Origin: Carnobacterium sp. CP1
GTDB taxonomy: Bacteria; Bacillota; Bacilli; Lactobacillales; Carnobacteriaceae
Assembly: GCF_001483965.1 (NCBI RefSeq)
Contig: NZ_CP010796.1
Location: forward strand, 1,488,001 to 1,552,000
Direction of reading: 5' to 3'
DNA length: 64,000 nucleotides
Under the pieces are notes generated by a model. It searched no databases, was not told the DNA's origin, and saw only the letters and a program-made list of their open reading frames with translations. Numbering within the stretch: the first letter of the stretch is position 1; every line of letters begins with the position of its first letter. Shown piece by piece: positions 17,466-26,183 of this stretch. The position numbers and the translations under genes were made by a program.

Positions 17466-17582
17466 TTAGTTGAGCTGCGTGCCGCAGTTTCTCGTCAAAA
17501 TAGATAATCTTTCTGGAAATGAAACATTTCCGTCAAGATTCCTAATTTTGAATCGAAACTCCCTTGCGGCACTTCGCATCCT
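17466..17582. repeat. Palindromic intergenic element, copy B
   Basis: Bounded by TTAGTTGAGCTGCG (from 17466) and CTTCGCATCCT (to 17582), one base from the fliY stop codon. The variable arm TGCCGCA (17480-17486) pairs with TGCGGCA (17565-17571). A central hairpin is formed by AATCTT/AAGATT (17506-17511 with 17535-17540) around GGAAATG-AAA-CATTTCC (17515-17531). The interior sequence differs from copy A while the architecture is kept. Confidence 0.65.
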
Positions 17583-17583
17583 G

Positions 17584-18630
17584 TTATTTTAACTTTTTGA
17601 TTCTTTGTTCTTGGCTTAGAATATTGGTGATGCGGACTCCGAAGCTTTCGTTGATGACAACGACTTCTCCTTCGGCAATCAGTTTATTATTGACAAAAAT
17701 TTGTAACGGTTCGTCGGTCATTTTATCCAATTCAACAACAGATCCAGCCCCTAGTGCCAAGATATCTTTGATCGTCTTTTGGTTTTCCCCTAAGACAACA
17801 CTGAAGTGAAGCGGAACATCCATGATTAAATCCAAATTACGAGCATTGGTCAGTGTACCGGTACTCGTCAGTTCTTGGAATTCAGGCGTTTGAATCCCTA
17901 CTTTTTCTGATGTTTCCGGTGTAGTTGGAACAGGTGCCGGCTCAGCCGGTAATTGTCTTTCTTCCAACACTTCAGCATCGCTGCTCATCATGATTGCAGC
18001 AATATCCCGGACGGTATCCAATGTGAAGATCTGCATGATTTCACTCTCAATGAGGTCATCGACAGTCATTTTAAAAGCAATTTTACAAACAACTGTATCG
18101 CCTTTGATTTTGTCATATTGTACAGTTTCATTATCTTTCCAGACCTCAACATCAGGCGGCAAAATATCAACTGTCCGTTCCAGCATGGTTGCCATCGCTG
18201 TTGAAGAAGAACCGATCATTTGATTCATCGCTTCTCCAACGGCACTCAGTTCCAATTCAGTAAATTCTTTACCGGTTGCGTCGCCATCGCCGTCCATCAT
18301 TAAATCAGCAATGATGATCGCATCGTTTATGTCCATCATCAACAAATTGCTGCCAACCAACCCTTGTTTAAATTCAATCGTTGTAACCACTTTAGGTGCT
18401 TTGCTTTCATCAATGATTTCTTGAAATTTTAGACAAGTGACACGTGGAGTTGTGATCGTTACCCGATGGTTAAGAATGGAAGACAGTGTTGTTGCAGCTT
18501 GGGACATAGTTATATTGCCAACTTCACCAATGATATCTTGTTGGTCTTTATCAATTGTATCAGCTGTTGTTTCAGTGGGTGCATTTAACATTGCATCTAT
18601 TTCCTCTTGGGATAGCATTTCGTTACTCAT
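17584..18630 (-). CDS. fliY: Flagellar motor switch phosphatase FliY (FliN-type C-ring protein)
   Basis: 348 aa. FliY combines a CheC-like CheY-P phosphatase with a FliN/SpoA C-ring domain. The N-terminus MLSQEEIDAMLNAP is the FliM-like CheY-binding peptide. Two CheC active-site blocks are seen: DIIGEVGNITMSQAATTLSS (about 33-52) and TELELSAVGEAMNQMIGSSS (about 123-142). A Pro/Thr/Glu linker (about 230-255) precedes the SpoA domain (about 268-348). Its ATG shares one base with the fliM stop (TGATG), a coupled arrangement. It is the last gene of the che operon. Confidence 0.96.
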   Translation of the reverse strand: MSNEMLSQEEIDAMLNAPTETTADTIDKDQQDIIGEVGNITMSQAATTLSSILNHRVTITTPRVTCLKFQEIIDESKAPKVVTTIEFKQGLVGSNLLMMDINDAIIIADLMMDGDGDATGKEFTELELSAVGEAMNQMIGSSSTAMATMLERTVDILPPDVEVWKDNETVQYDKIKGDTVVCKIAFKMTVDDLIESEIMQIFTLDTVRDIAAIMMSSDAEVLEERQLPAEPAPVPTTPETSEKVGIQTPEFQELTSTGTLTNARNLDLIMDVPLHFSVVLGENQKTIKDILALGAGSVVELDKMTDEPLQIFVNNKLIAEGEVVVINESFGVRITNILSQEQRIKKLK

Positions 18631-19628
18631 CAGTCTGTCTCTCCTTCAATATACTGTAATACTTCAATCGCCCTCTTTTTGCCTTTTAATCCCGGTTTCA
18701 CGAGATAGTGCGGACGTTGTTCTACTGACATAATCAGCGGATCTGAAGTTTTCCCTTCTAGAGGAATAATATCGCCTAGTTCCAGTTGAAGGAAGTTTTC
18801 CAATGTCATCGTAGCTTCTCCTAAAAGAACTTCTAAGTTTACTTTGGCAGAATTTAAACTGGCTTCTATTCTTTTGCTGTCAGAATGATCTGTTCCTTTT
18901 TCAGTGTGGAACCAGTTCTTTAAGCTTAGTTTATCTAAAATCGTTTCAAAGAATATGTAAGGAACACATATATTAGCAAATGTCCGCACGCCGAATAATT
19001 CAACGGTAAAGGTCACTAAAACAACCGGTTCGTTAGGTGACATATTTTGCAGCAGCTGCGGATTTGTTTCCGTTGTTTCTAATTGTACATCCAGTTCGAC
19101 AACATCGCGCCAAGCTAATTCAAATGCACGAATAAAATCAACTAGAATATCATCTAAAATCGCTTTTTCAATATCCGTGAAGTTTTCTTTCACTACTTCT
19201 TCGCCAGTCGTTCTCACTTCAGCACTTCCGCATAACAAGTCGATCAGCTGCAGACAAAGCTGCGGGCTCAGTTCGACGATCTGCGTCCCTTCTAATGGTC
19301 TAGAATGAAACATGCCCATTAAAGTAAAACGAGGAACCGAATGCACAAATTCATCAAAACTGACTTGTTCAATAGACGCCAGCTGCAACTCAACATTGGT
19401 TCTGACTTGAGTTGATAACTTGTTTCCAACAATTTTTGCAAATTCTTCAAACACCATATTTAATGTACTGATATATTCTTTAGACAAACGGGCAGGACGT
19501 TTAAAATCATAGTTTTTAACTTTGTTTTGTTCTTTTTCCTGTTCTTCTAAACCTTTTGCGTCAATTTCTCCGCTTTCTACCGCTTTCAGTAAAGAATCAA
19601 TTTCTTGTTGTGATAAAACTTGTTTCAC
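18630..19628 (-). CDS. fliM: Flagellar motor switch protein FliM
   Basis: 332 aa, standard length. FliM receives CheY-P and sets rotation direction. The N-terminal CheY-binding peptide is VLSQQEIDSLLKAV. The central CheC-like domain lacks phosphatase residues (ERFTLMG-type region: HSVPRFTLMGMFHSRPLEGT). The C-terminal SpoA domain includes VNLEVLLGEATMTLENFLQL and DIIPLEG. The start is GTG at 19628 with GAGGG at six bases. It lies 2 bp after a CheW gene, a less common order that ties motor and receptor-coupling expression together. Confidence 0.96.
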   Translation of the reverse strand: MKQVLSQQEIDSLLKAVESGEIDAKGLEEQEKEQNKVKNYDFKRPARLSKEYISTLNMVFEEFAKIVGNKLSTQVRTNVELQLASIEQVSFDEFVHSVPRFTLMGMFHSRPLEGTQIVELSPQLCLQLIDLLCGSAEVRTTGEEVVKENFTDIEKAILDDILVDFIRAFELAWRDVVELDVQLETTETNPQLLQNMSPNEPVVLVTFTVELFGVRTFANICVPYIFFETILDKLSLKNWFHTEKGTDHSDSKRIEASLNSAKVNLEVLLGEATMTLENFLQLELGDIIPLEGKTSDPLIMSVEQRPHYLVKPGLKGKKRAIEVLQYIEGETD

Positions 19629-19630
19629 TA

Positions 19631-20047
19631 CTATCCCTCATTTTTATAAAATAGTGTCTCCATATTGATTATATTCACTATCTGATCTTTCACTTGAATC
19701 AATCCGGATACTTTATCTTCAGCTTGGTGCTCAAGCTCTTGAATATCTGCTGGGTCTATTTCCGTAACCCATGCAACATTATCCACCATGAATGCAAGTT
19801 TTTCTTCATCTTTTTTCACAATGATGATGTTATTGTAACATAATTCTTCAGATACATCAGTAGGGAAGAGCAGTTCATAAAAATTTATCAGGGTAATGAC
19901 GTTTCCTCTTAAATTGATCAATCCTTGAACCCATTTTGGAGATTGCGGGATAGCCGTCCAAGGCATCTTTTTGGTTATTTCTTCTACACTTTCAGAAGAA
20001 AAAGCATAATACTTCTTATTTAGTGTGAAAATAATTATTTGCATCAT
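19631..20047 (-). CDS. cheW: CheW-domain protein, second copy
   Basis: 138 aa consisting of a single CheW fold. CheW couples receptors to CheA. Visible features are IIIFTLNKKYYAFSSESVEE, WVQGLINLRGNVITLINFYE (the conserved G-hinge/RG-V region), and VSGLIQVKDQIVNIINMETL. It is shorter and more divergent than the CheW gene at 25525. Two ATG codons in tandem (20047 and 20044) share an AGGGTG site. It lies between cheY and fliM. Either both CheW proteins act in the array, or this one is specialised. Confidence 0.85.
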   Translation of the reverse strand: MMQIIIFTLNKKYYAFSSESVEEITKKMPWTAIPQSPKWVQGLINLRGNVITLINFYELLFPTDVSEELCYNNIIIVKKDEEKLAFMVDNVAWVTEIDPADIQELEHQAEDKVSGLIQVKDQIVNIINMETLFYKNEG

Positions 20048-20056
20048 CTGCTCACC

Positions 20057-20419
20057 CTACAACATAGCTTTATCTAAGGCTTTGATAACACGGTCTGTAT
20101 CGAAAGGTTTTACAATGAAATCTACTGCTCCTGAACGAATGGCGTCCATTACCATTCCTTGTTGCCCCATTGCACTGCACATCACTACTTTAGCTGCTGA
20201 ATCGAATGCTTTTATGGCTTTTAAGGCTTCGACGCCGTCCATTTCTGGCATAGTAATATCCATCGTAACCAAATCTGGTTTTTCTGCTTTATATTTTTCA
20301 ATTGCTTCCAATCCGTTTTGAGCTTCTGCCACCACTTGATAGCCATTTTTTTCTAGAATATCCTTCAGTTTCATTCTCATAAATGTTGCATCGTCTACTA
20401 CCATCACTTTTTTTGTCAT
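20057..20419 (-). CDS. cheY: Chemotaxis response regulator CheY
   Basis: 120 aa single receiver domain. Catalytic residues are in place: acidic pair D9/D10, phospho-acceptor D54 (VTMDITMPEMDG), S82 and K104 (VKPF). CheA phosphorylates it, and CheY-P binds FliM/FliY to change rotation. No output domain is fused. ATG start with AGGAG. It is 3 bp downstream of cheC, one of its phosphatases. Confidence 0.96.
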   Translation of the reverse strand: MTKKVMVVDDATFMRMKLKDILEKNGYQVVAEAQNGLEAIEKYKAEKPDLVTMDITMPEMDGVEALKAIKAFDSAAKVVMCSAMGQQGMVMDAIRSGAVDFIVKPFDTDRVIKALDKAML

Positions 20420-20422
20420 TTG

Positions 20423-21028
20423 TTATTCTCCTCCGACTCCTAATAATGTAAACATTTTTTCTAATATTCCCGGCTTGGGAACAAAATATAATGAAGACTC
20501 TAAACGATCTCCTGCATAGTAAAATTCATTTTTAATAATCATAACATTTTCTTCGTATTGTCCTTGTTCTAAATAGACACTACTCATAATCGCTCCAAAC
20601 ATATCTTTTGTCAATAGCGGCACAGAAGTTATTAGGTGAATATCCAATAATTTGATAATCGCATTCAGAAAAGAGTTGACCAGAATATTGACCAGTTCTT
20701 GCAAAGCTGAGTCAGCTAATTGTTCTGTAGCAACGACTCCATCAGGCATCATCATCGTCACGATACTGTCAGAAGCAGCTTCATCGACAGTGAATAGGAA
20801 TATTCCTTCTGCATCTCCAAGCATTTTCGTCAAAACGGCTTTAACCACCGCATCTTCGGGCATGATTTGTTCGTAAAGCTCTGAGTACTCCAGCATTTCA
20901 ATGATGGGAACCGTCATATTGACCGGCTTGTCTATCAATTGTGACAAACTGGTGGCGGCATTGCCGCCGCCAATGTTGATGATTTCTTTAAGTGCATCCA
21001 GTTCAAGAACAGAATAATCAGTATTCAA
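20423..21028 (-). CDS. cheC: CheY-P phosphatase CheC
   Basis: 201 aa from a TTG start at 21028 that has AGGAGG six bases upstream, inside the last codons of cheA (overlap 11 bp). Longer readings to 21070 would extend deep into cheA. Both phosphatase motifs are present: LKEIINIGGGNAATSLSQLI near the N-terminus and DSALQELVNILVNSFLNAII in the middle. CheC also binds CheD in Bacillus, linking dephosphorylation to receptor deamidation, and cheD is in the same operon. Confidence 0.95.
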   Translation of the reverse strand: MNTDYSVLELDALKEIINIGGGNAATSLSQLIDKPVNMTVPIIEMLEYSELYEQIMPEDAVVKAVLTKMLGDAEGIFLFTVDEAASDSIVTMMMPDGVVATEQLADSALQELVNILVNSFLNAIIKLLDIHLITSVPLLTKDMFGAIMSSVYLEQGQYEENVMIIKNEFYYAGDRLESSLYFVPKPGILEKMFTLLGVGGE

Positions 21029-23078
21029 GGTCGTCCTCCTGACTAGCACTAGCCTGGCAAATGCTGGCAATATCTAGAATCATAATGATTCCGCCATTTC
21101 CCATAATAGTAGCTCCGAGGTATTTTTTCAGCATACTCAATTCTTTGCCTAATTTTTTAATAGCAATTTCTTGTTGTCTAATGATATCATCTACAACCAA
21201 TGCATACTGTTTTTCGCCTTGTTTGACTAAAATCAAATGAAGGTTTTCGTCATCAACAGCTGCAATATCAAATGCTTCATTTAACCGAACGACAGGTACA
21301 GCTGTATTTTCAAACATATAAATTTCACGGTTGTGAACTTGAATGATTTCAACTGATTTTGGTTTAATGATTTTTTGAACGTTTCCAAGCGGCATAGCAA
21401 ATACTTCATTGCCAACTTTGATCAACAACGCTTGGATAATAGATAACGTCAACGGTAAATTCACTTTGAAGACTGTTCCTCGATTGATGACACTGTCAAT
21501 TTCAATAGTTCCACCCAATGTATTGATTTTTTGTTTGACTACATCCATTCCTACGCCTCTACCAGAAATACTGGTTACTTCTTTAGCTGTAGAAAATCCT
21601 GCATGAAAAATCAGCTGTTGCAATTCTTTATCGCTTAAGCCTTCTGTCGCTATGCCTTTGCGTTCCGCACTTGCTTTCACAGCAGCCGGATCAACACCTT
21701 TTCCATCATCGGAAACGGTTAAAACGACGCGATTGCCTTCTTGATAAGCCGTGATTTTAATTTGCCCTTTAGGATTTTTCCCAAGTTCCAATCTCTTTTC
21801 AGGCATTTCCACTCCATGGTCGGCAGCATTCCGAATCAAATGAATCAACGGTTCTCCTAATTCAGAAACCACTGTCCGATCCAATTCTGTGTCTTCTCCT
21901 TCGATCACCAGTTCAAACTCTTTGCCTAAGTCATTACCCAAATCCCGAACCATTCTTGGGAAACGACTCATCACTGCACTGACTGGCTGCATTCTGATTT
22001 TTAAAACCAGCTCTTGCAAATCAGCGCTGATTCTGGCAACTTGTTCCAGCGGCTCTTCCAGTTCTGACGCTTGAACTTGCGAACTGATATCTTCCAATTG
22101 TGTACGGTAAATAACCAATTCCGATACTAAGTTCATAAACGTATCCAGTTTTTCAATGTCGACTCGAACAGAATGATTCATCGCTTGCTTTTGCGGCGCT
22201 TTAGTTTTCGGAGCTGCTTTGTCTGGAACAAGCACATCTTCTGTTAGGGTTACAGGTTTTTCATCTTCTTCAACGGCTGCCTCATGGATCAGCGCGTCTG
22301 TTTCAAGAGTTGTTTCAGTGATGGTTTGAATCAAGACATCTTCAATTTCGCTGTTATCTAATGCAAGATTCTTAACCTCTTCTTCTTCTAATTTGCTTAG
22401 AAAAATCAGTTTAAAAACCGTCCCGAAATCTTCGTTTTCCAATACCTCTGCATTCGGTTCGACATAAAGCACATCTCCATGTTGTTCCAGCTTACTCATG
22501 ACCAAGAAAACACGTGCGTTTTTCATGCTGCTGTCTTCCGCTACTTTCACAGCTACCACATAAGCATTAAAGCCGCTTTCTTTTGCGCTTTCAATAACTT
22601 GTCTATTGGAATCGTCCAGTGTATGTAACGTTAGATTAAAATCTTCATCCTTTTCTTCGGGCTCTTCTTCACTTTTTTCTTCTGCTGCAGTGTTTTTTCC
22701 GTCAGCGACTGCATCAAGCTGCTCAACCAGTGTTGTAATATCTCGATCGGCTTCATTACCTTCTCTTAAGTCTTCGACTAAATCTGATAAGGTATCCAAA
22801 CAATCGAAGATAAGCGCAATCGATTTTTCGTTAACTTGAATGGATTTCTTTTTCAGCAAATCAAAGACATTTTCCATTTTATGCGTCAGCTTTGCCATTG
22901 TATCAAAGCCCATGGTTGCGGCCATTCCTTTGATGGTATGGGCTGATCTGAACATCACATCGACTATTTCTGATTGTTCTGGATGTTTCTCTAATTCAAG
23001 TACTTGTTCATTTAAACTTTGTAAATGTTCATCTGTTTCCTCAAAAAACAATTCAAGGTACTTACTATTTTCATCCAT
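21018..23078 (-). CDS. cheA: Chemotaxis histidine kinase CheA
   Basis: 686 aa with all five CheA domains. HPt: H47 in SAHTIKGMAA. P2 CheY/CheB-docking region: about 150-265. P3 dimerisation: SVRVDIEKLDTFMNLVSELV. ATPase: HLIRNAADHGVE (N box), DDGKGVD and GRGVGMDVVK (G boxes). CheW-like P5: about 550-680. It autophosphorylates in the receptor array and feeds CheY and CheB. ATG with GGAGGGAT upstream. It follows cheR after a 96-bp spacer that contains a repeat-like segment. Confidence 0.98.
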   Translation of the reverse strand: MDENSKYLELFFEETDEHLQSLNEQVLELEKHPEQSEIVDVMFRSAHTIKGMAATMGFDTMAKLTHKMENVFDLLKKKSIQVNEKSIALIFDCLDTLSDLVEDLREGNEADRDITTLVEQLDAVADGKNTAAEEKSEEEPEEKDEDFNLTLHTLDDSNRQVIESAKESGFNAYVVAVKVAEDSSMKNARVFLVMSKLEQHGDVLYVEPNAEVLENEDFGTVFKLIFLSKLEEEEVKNLALDNSEIEDVLIQTITETTLETDALIHEAAVEEDEKPVTLTEDVLVPDKAAPKTKAPQKQAMNHSVRVDIEKLDTFMNLVSELVIYRTQLEDISSQVQASELEEPLEQVARISADLQELVLKIRMQPVSAVMSRFPRMVRDLGNDLGKEFELVIEGEDTELDRTVVSELGEPLIHLIRNAADHGVEMPEKRLELGKNPKGQIKITAYQEGNRVVLTVSDDGKGVDPAAVKASAERKGIATEGLSDKELQQLIFHAGFSTAKEVTSISGRGVGMDVVKQKINTLGGTIEIDSVINRGTVFKVNLPLTLSIIQALLIKVGNEVFAMPLGNVQKIIKPKSVEIIQVHNREIYMFENTAVPVVRLNEAFDIAAVDDENLHLILVKQGEKQYALVVDDIIRQQEIAIKKLGKELSMLKKYLGATIMGNGGIIMILDIASICQASASQEDDLEY

Positions 23079-23142
23079 AAGTATCCCTCCTTTTTTATAC
23101 GTGCTTATATGGATCGGCCGAAGCGAAGATGGGTGCCAATCA

Positions 23143-23174
23143 GTGTGATGACGCTCCGCATCCTCTTTTGCATC
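23143..23174 (-). repeat. Segment resembling the right end of the palindromic elements
   Basis: Directly after the cheR stop codon the minus strand reads AGGATGCGGAGCG, matching the AGGATGCGrAG end of the elements at 17307-17582. The other end (GCAGCTCAACTAA) is not seen in the 96-bp cheR-cheA spacer, so this is a partial copy at best. Confidence 0.35.
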
Positions 23175-23945
23175 CTACATTTTTTCGTAGATAAATGCGG
23201 ACACTTTTTTGAGTCCATAAACTTCTGGACTATAGATAGCTTCGGTTGCTCCGGTAAAGAACAGTCCGCCAGGTACAAGCGAATCGCTGAATTTTTGATA
23301 CAGCTCTTCTTTGACTTCATTTTTAAAGTAAATAGTGACATTCCGGCAAACAATGATGTGGAATCCTTTGCCAAATTTATCGGCAATCAAATCATGTTTT
23401 TTAAATTGTACATTATTTTTAATGTTCGATTTCAAGTGATAGTTGCCTTCTTTTTCTTCAAAATAACTGTTGCGGTCCGTTGCTGAAACATTTTTCATTT
23501 CATGTGTTTTGTATACACCCAATTTGGCCCGTTTTAGAATAGTATCATCGATATCTGTCGCTAAGATTTTGTCTGATGTCCGCATTTTATGCTTGTCTAG
23601 AATCATTGCCATCGAGTAAGCTTCTGCTCCGGTAGAACAAGCAGCACTCCAGATTTTCATCGCAGGAAATTCTGCAGACAATACCAGCATTTGCTTTTCA
23701 AATTCTTCAAAAATATCCTGATTCCGAAAAAAATCTGTAACATTGATAGTAATGTAATCTAAAAATTGTTGCTTAACGGCTGGGTCTTTTTGTATTTTCC
23801 GTGAATAGTCTTCCAATGTAACAGCGCCCGCATTTTTCATTACGCTGGCAATCCGTCTTTGCAACTGTTTTTCTTTATACCCGTCCAGATTGATATTCAG
23901 GTTTGCTTTAGTCCAATCATAAAAATAATCGTAGTTTAATTTCAT
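23175..23945 (-). CDS. cheR: Chemotaxis protein methyltransferase CheR
   Basis: 256 aa. CheR uses S-adenosylmethionine to methylate receptor glutamates. The N-terminal helical domain contains YKEKQLQRRIASVMKNAGAV; the catalytic domain has FFRNQDIFEEF, the SAM loop IWSAACSTGAEAYSMAMIL, KILATDIDDTIL, and a CRNVTIYF motif. The start chosen is ATG at 23945 with AAGGGTGA upstream; it overlaps the cheB stop as ATGA. A TTG further upstream (23966) lacks a ribosome site. Confidence 0.96.
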   Translation of the reverse strand: MKLNYDYFYDWTKANLNINLDGYKEKQLQRRIASVMKNAGAVTLEDYSRKIQKDPAVKQQFLDYITINVTDFFRNQDIFEEFEKQMLVLSAEFPAMKIWSAACSTGAEAYSMAMILDKHKMRTSDKILATDIDDTILKRAKLGVYKTHEMKNVSATDRNSYFEEKEGNYHLKSNIKNNVQFKKHDLIADKFGKGFHIIVCRNVTIYFKNEVKEELYQKFSDSLVPGGLFFTGATEAIYSPEVYGLKKVSAFIYEKM

Positions 23946-24970
23946 TGTCTCACCCTTACTATCCAATTTATCATTTCAGATATCTCTGTTAAGCTGGCAA
24001 CTTCATCTACAACACCTTTTTTCACTGCATTGCCCGGCATTCCGTAGACGACAGATGTTTCGCGGTCTTGAGCCAGTGTAAAACCGCCTTTTCTTTTGAT
24101 TTCACTCATTCCGGCACTTCCATCATGCCCCATTCCAGTCAAAATAACACTCACTAACGCCTCTTCATAAACAGCAGCTGCCGATTGAAACAAATAATCG
24201 ACTGCCGGCCTTACACCTAAAATTTTTGGCGAACTATCCAGTTTGATCTTATTTTGTTCAATCGTCATATGATAATCACCCGGAGCCAAATAGACGACTC
24301 CATTTTGAATCTGCATACCTTCTTGTGCTTCAACAACGGTTACCGTTGATTTCATATCCAACCGTTCAGCAAAAGAAGCTGTAAAACCTTTAGGCATGTG
24401 CTGAACGATAAAAACAGGAATATCCAAGCTTTCTGGCAAATTGCGCACAACATGCAATAAGGCTTTTGGTCCCCCAGTAGAAGCGCCGATCACAATAGCT
24501 TTCACTTTTTTCGGAACGGCCTGCTGCCATTCTTTTTGTGCCGCTTTTTTAGCAAGCGGCTTTAGCAGACCTGCTACTTCTTTTGTTTCAAACAGTGGTT
24601 TGATTTTTCTTTCGATTTCTTTTTTAAATTCTTCTATTTGATTTTTCAAATCAACCGGTTTTTCGATAAAATCCATTGCCCCTAATTCTAAAGCTTCGAT
24701 GGTATTATCTTCTCCGCTATGAGAGCTCATCATCACAACTGGAATATGAAATTCCTGTTTAATGATTTCAAGTGTTTCCAGTCCATTTAAACCTGGCATT
24801 TCGATATCTAACGTCACGATATCTGGTTTAAGTGCTGGAATAGCTTTTAAAGCATCCCGGCCATTTCTTGCAGTTCCGACAATTTCCAGTCCTGCTATTT
24901 CCGATATCGTCTCTGTTATTATTTTTCTCATGAATGCAGAATCATCCACGACCAACACTTTGATCCCCAT
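23942..24970 (-). CDS. cheB: Protein-glutamate methylesterase/deamidase CheB
   Basis: 342 aa. The receiver domain (1-120) has the acidic pair D9/D10, acceptor D55 (TLDIEMPG) and KPVD. The methylesterase domain (about 160-342) has the catalytic Ser in GASTGGPKAL, His in QHMPKGF and Asp in GMGHDGSAGM. It removes methyl groups from receptors when phosphorylated by CheA. ATG start; 4-bp overlap with cheR, its functional opposite. Confidence 0.97.
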   Translation of the reverse strand: MGIKVLVVDDSAFMRKIITETISEIAGLEIVGTARNGRDALKAIPALKPDIVTLDIEMPGLNGLETLEIIKQEFHIPVVMMSSHSGEDNTIEALELGAMDFIEKPVDLKNQIEEFKKEIERKIKPLFETKEVAGLLKPLAKKAAQKEWQQAVPKKVKAIVIGASTGGPKALLHVVRNLPESLDIPVFIVQHMPKGFTASFAERLDMKSTVTVVEAQEGMQIQNGVVYLAPGDYHMTIEQNKIKLDSSPKILGVRPAVDYLFQSAAAVYEEALVSVILTGMGHDGSAGMSEIKRKGGFTLAQDRETSVVYGMPGNAVKKGVVDEVASLTEISEMINWIVRVRQ

Positions 24971-24993
24971 CTTTTAAGTCTCTCCTGTCCGCT

Positions 24994-25476
24994 TTACAAT
25001 ACAATAATTTCTCTGTTGACCATTCGGACCTTGACTGTAAATGTCGTTAAATCTACGATCATCGTTCTGCCCATATTTCCGCCGGTATGTGTGCCGAGTA
25101 AGGGTATGCCCATTTCTTTCAGGCTGCGTTCTACTGCTAAAACATTGCGATCGCCGATACTGCCTTTATACGCGTCTTTCGACACTTGAAACATACTGGC
25201 TCCGCCGGCAATTTTAGCAATTAATTTCTGGTTTTTTGTCTGGTTTCTAATTTCTGCAACCATTTGTGGAATCGCTAAATCAGCAAATTTCTCAATTTTA
25301 TTGGCTCCTTTAAATGAGCTGCTGTCTGGCAGCATGATATGACTCAAGCCGCCGACTTTTGTTTTTGGGTCATAGATCGCTACTCCTACGCACGAACCTA
25401 ACCCAATCGTCATCAGCGTTTGAGGCATCCGTGCTACTTTGTAGTCTGAGATACCTACTTTTATTTCGTTCATCAT
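24994..25476 (-). CDS. cheD: Chemoreceptor glutamine deamidase CheD
   Basis: 160 aa. The catalytic Cys29 lies in GLGSCVGVAIYD and His46 in GGLSHIMLPDS. CheD deamidates receptor glutamines and is regulated by CheC, whose gene lies four genes downstream. There are two tandem ATG codons (25476, 25473) with GAGG very close; the second has the better spacing. It is placed between cheW and cheB. Confidence 0.95.
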   Translation of the reverse strand: MMNEIKVGISDYKVARMPQTLMTIGLGSCVGVAIYDPKTKVGGLSHIMLPDSSSFKGANKIEKFADLAIPQMVAEIRNQTKNQKLIAKIAGGASMFQVSKDAYKGSIGDRNVLAVERSLKEMGIPLLGTHTGGNMGRTMIVDLTTFTVKVRMVNREIIVL

Positions 25477-25524
25477 GCCTCTTTCCCCAATCCTTTGTCT
25501 TACCGTTCGCTTTTTTAGTTTACC

Positions 25525-25980
25525 TTATTTATTGATGAGTTCAATCAGTTCTTTTTCATTTTCTGTTGAAAAGAGAGCATCCACATCTAATACCAAAATG
25601 ATCCCTGCTTCTGTTTTAAACAGCGCACGTACATATTTTGCTGCGCCTCTCATTTCTTCAGCCGCTTCTGCTTCATCAGCCGGAATTTCTTCAAAATTAT
25701 TGACAGCAAGGACATCATCTACCACTAATCCGATTTTCAGTTCTTTCCATTCGGCTACAATGACTTTTGTTTTTGGTGTTAAAGGCGTCAGCTGTTTAAA
25801 CAGCCGTTCAGATAAATCAACAATCGGCAAGAGCCGGTCGCTATATGGAATAGCTCCTAGTAAATAGGATGAGGTATCAGGAATTCTTGTCGGATCTTCC
25901 ATCATGATGATTTTTTCCACATCTGTTATCGGGATCGCAAAATTTTGAGCGCCGCTGGTAAAAACAATAAACTTTTCCAT
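25525..25980 (-). CDS. cheW: Chemotaxis coupling protein CheW
   Basis: 151 aa CheW-fold protein. It begins MEKFIVFTSGAQNFAIPITD and has EKIIMMEDPTRIPDTSSYLL, LLPIVDLSERLF, and IILVLDVDALF near the end. ATG with AGGAGG at the right distance. It opens the cheW-cheD-cheB-cheR-cheA run and follows the MCP gene after a 203-bp spacer containing a large hairpin. It is clearly different from the 138-aa CheW at 19631. Confidence 0.9.
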   Translation of the reverse strand: MEKFIVFTSGAQNFAIPITDVEKIIMMEDPTRIPDTSSYLLGAIPYSDRLLPIVDLSERLFKQLTPLTPKTKVIVAEWKELKIGLVVDDVLAVNNFEEIPADEAEAAEEMRGAAKYVRALFKTEAGIILVLDVDALFSTENEKELIELINK

Positions 25981-26051
25981 GTTGTTCCTCCTGCATAGTT
26001 TCTTTTTTATGGTACTGTCGAGTTTTGATGTACTTATTTTTCATAGCAGAA

Positions 26052-26138
26052 TAACAGAAAACCAGTGGGACCTTTGGTACAGGCAGAACCTTTTTATTTC
26101 TGCCCATACTGCCGGATCACCACTGATTTCTCCTGTTA
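26052..26138. other. Long nested inverted repeat between mcp and cheW
   Basis: TAACAGAAAACCAGTGG (26052-26068) is nearly complementary to CCACTGATTTCTCCTGTTA (26120-26138), with a few mismatches. An inner GGCAG/CTGCC pairing surrounds a T-rich loop. No clean U-tract follows on the minus strand. It could be an mcp terminator/attenuator, a small structured RNA or a palindromic repeat. Confidence 0.45.
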
Positions 26139-26183
26139 TAAGCTGAATAAATCAGCACACTCTTTGGTCATTCAAAATAAAGG

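Larger units (their letters stand above)
16733..17583. other. 851-bp intergenic region between flgM and fliY
   Basis: No protein gene is convincing here. From left to right it holds the sigma-28 promoter of flgM (16833-16859), the terminator of the che-fliM-fliY operon (16953-16989), a multi-hairpin element (17091-17252) and two tandem palindromic elements (17307-17459 and 17466-17582). Nearly all of the ~500 bases from 17090 to 17582 are structured, which is unusual beside a densely packed gene cluster. Confidence 0.7.

Noticed and set aside
23025-23486. 153-codon plus-strand open frame across the cheA-cheR junction
   Set aside because: It is antisense to cheR, which has clear catalytic motifs; low-complexity Phe/Ile-rich translation and no ribosome site.
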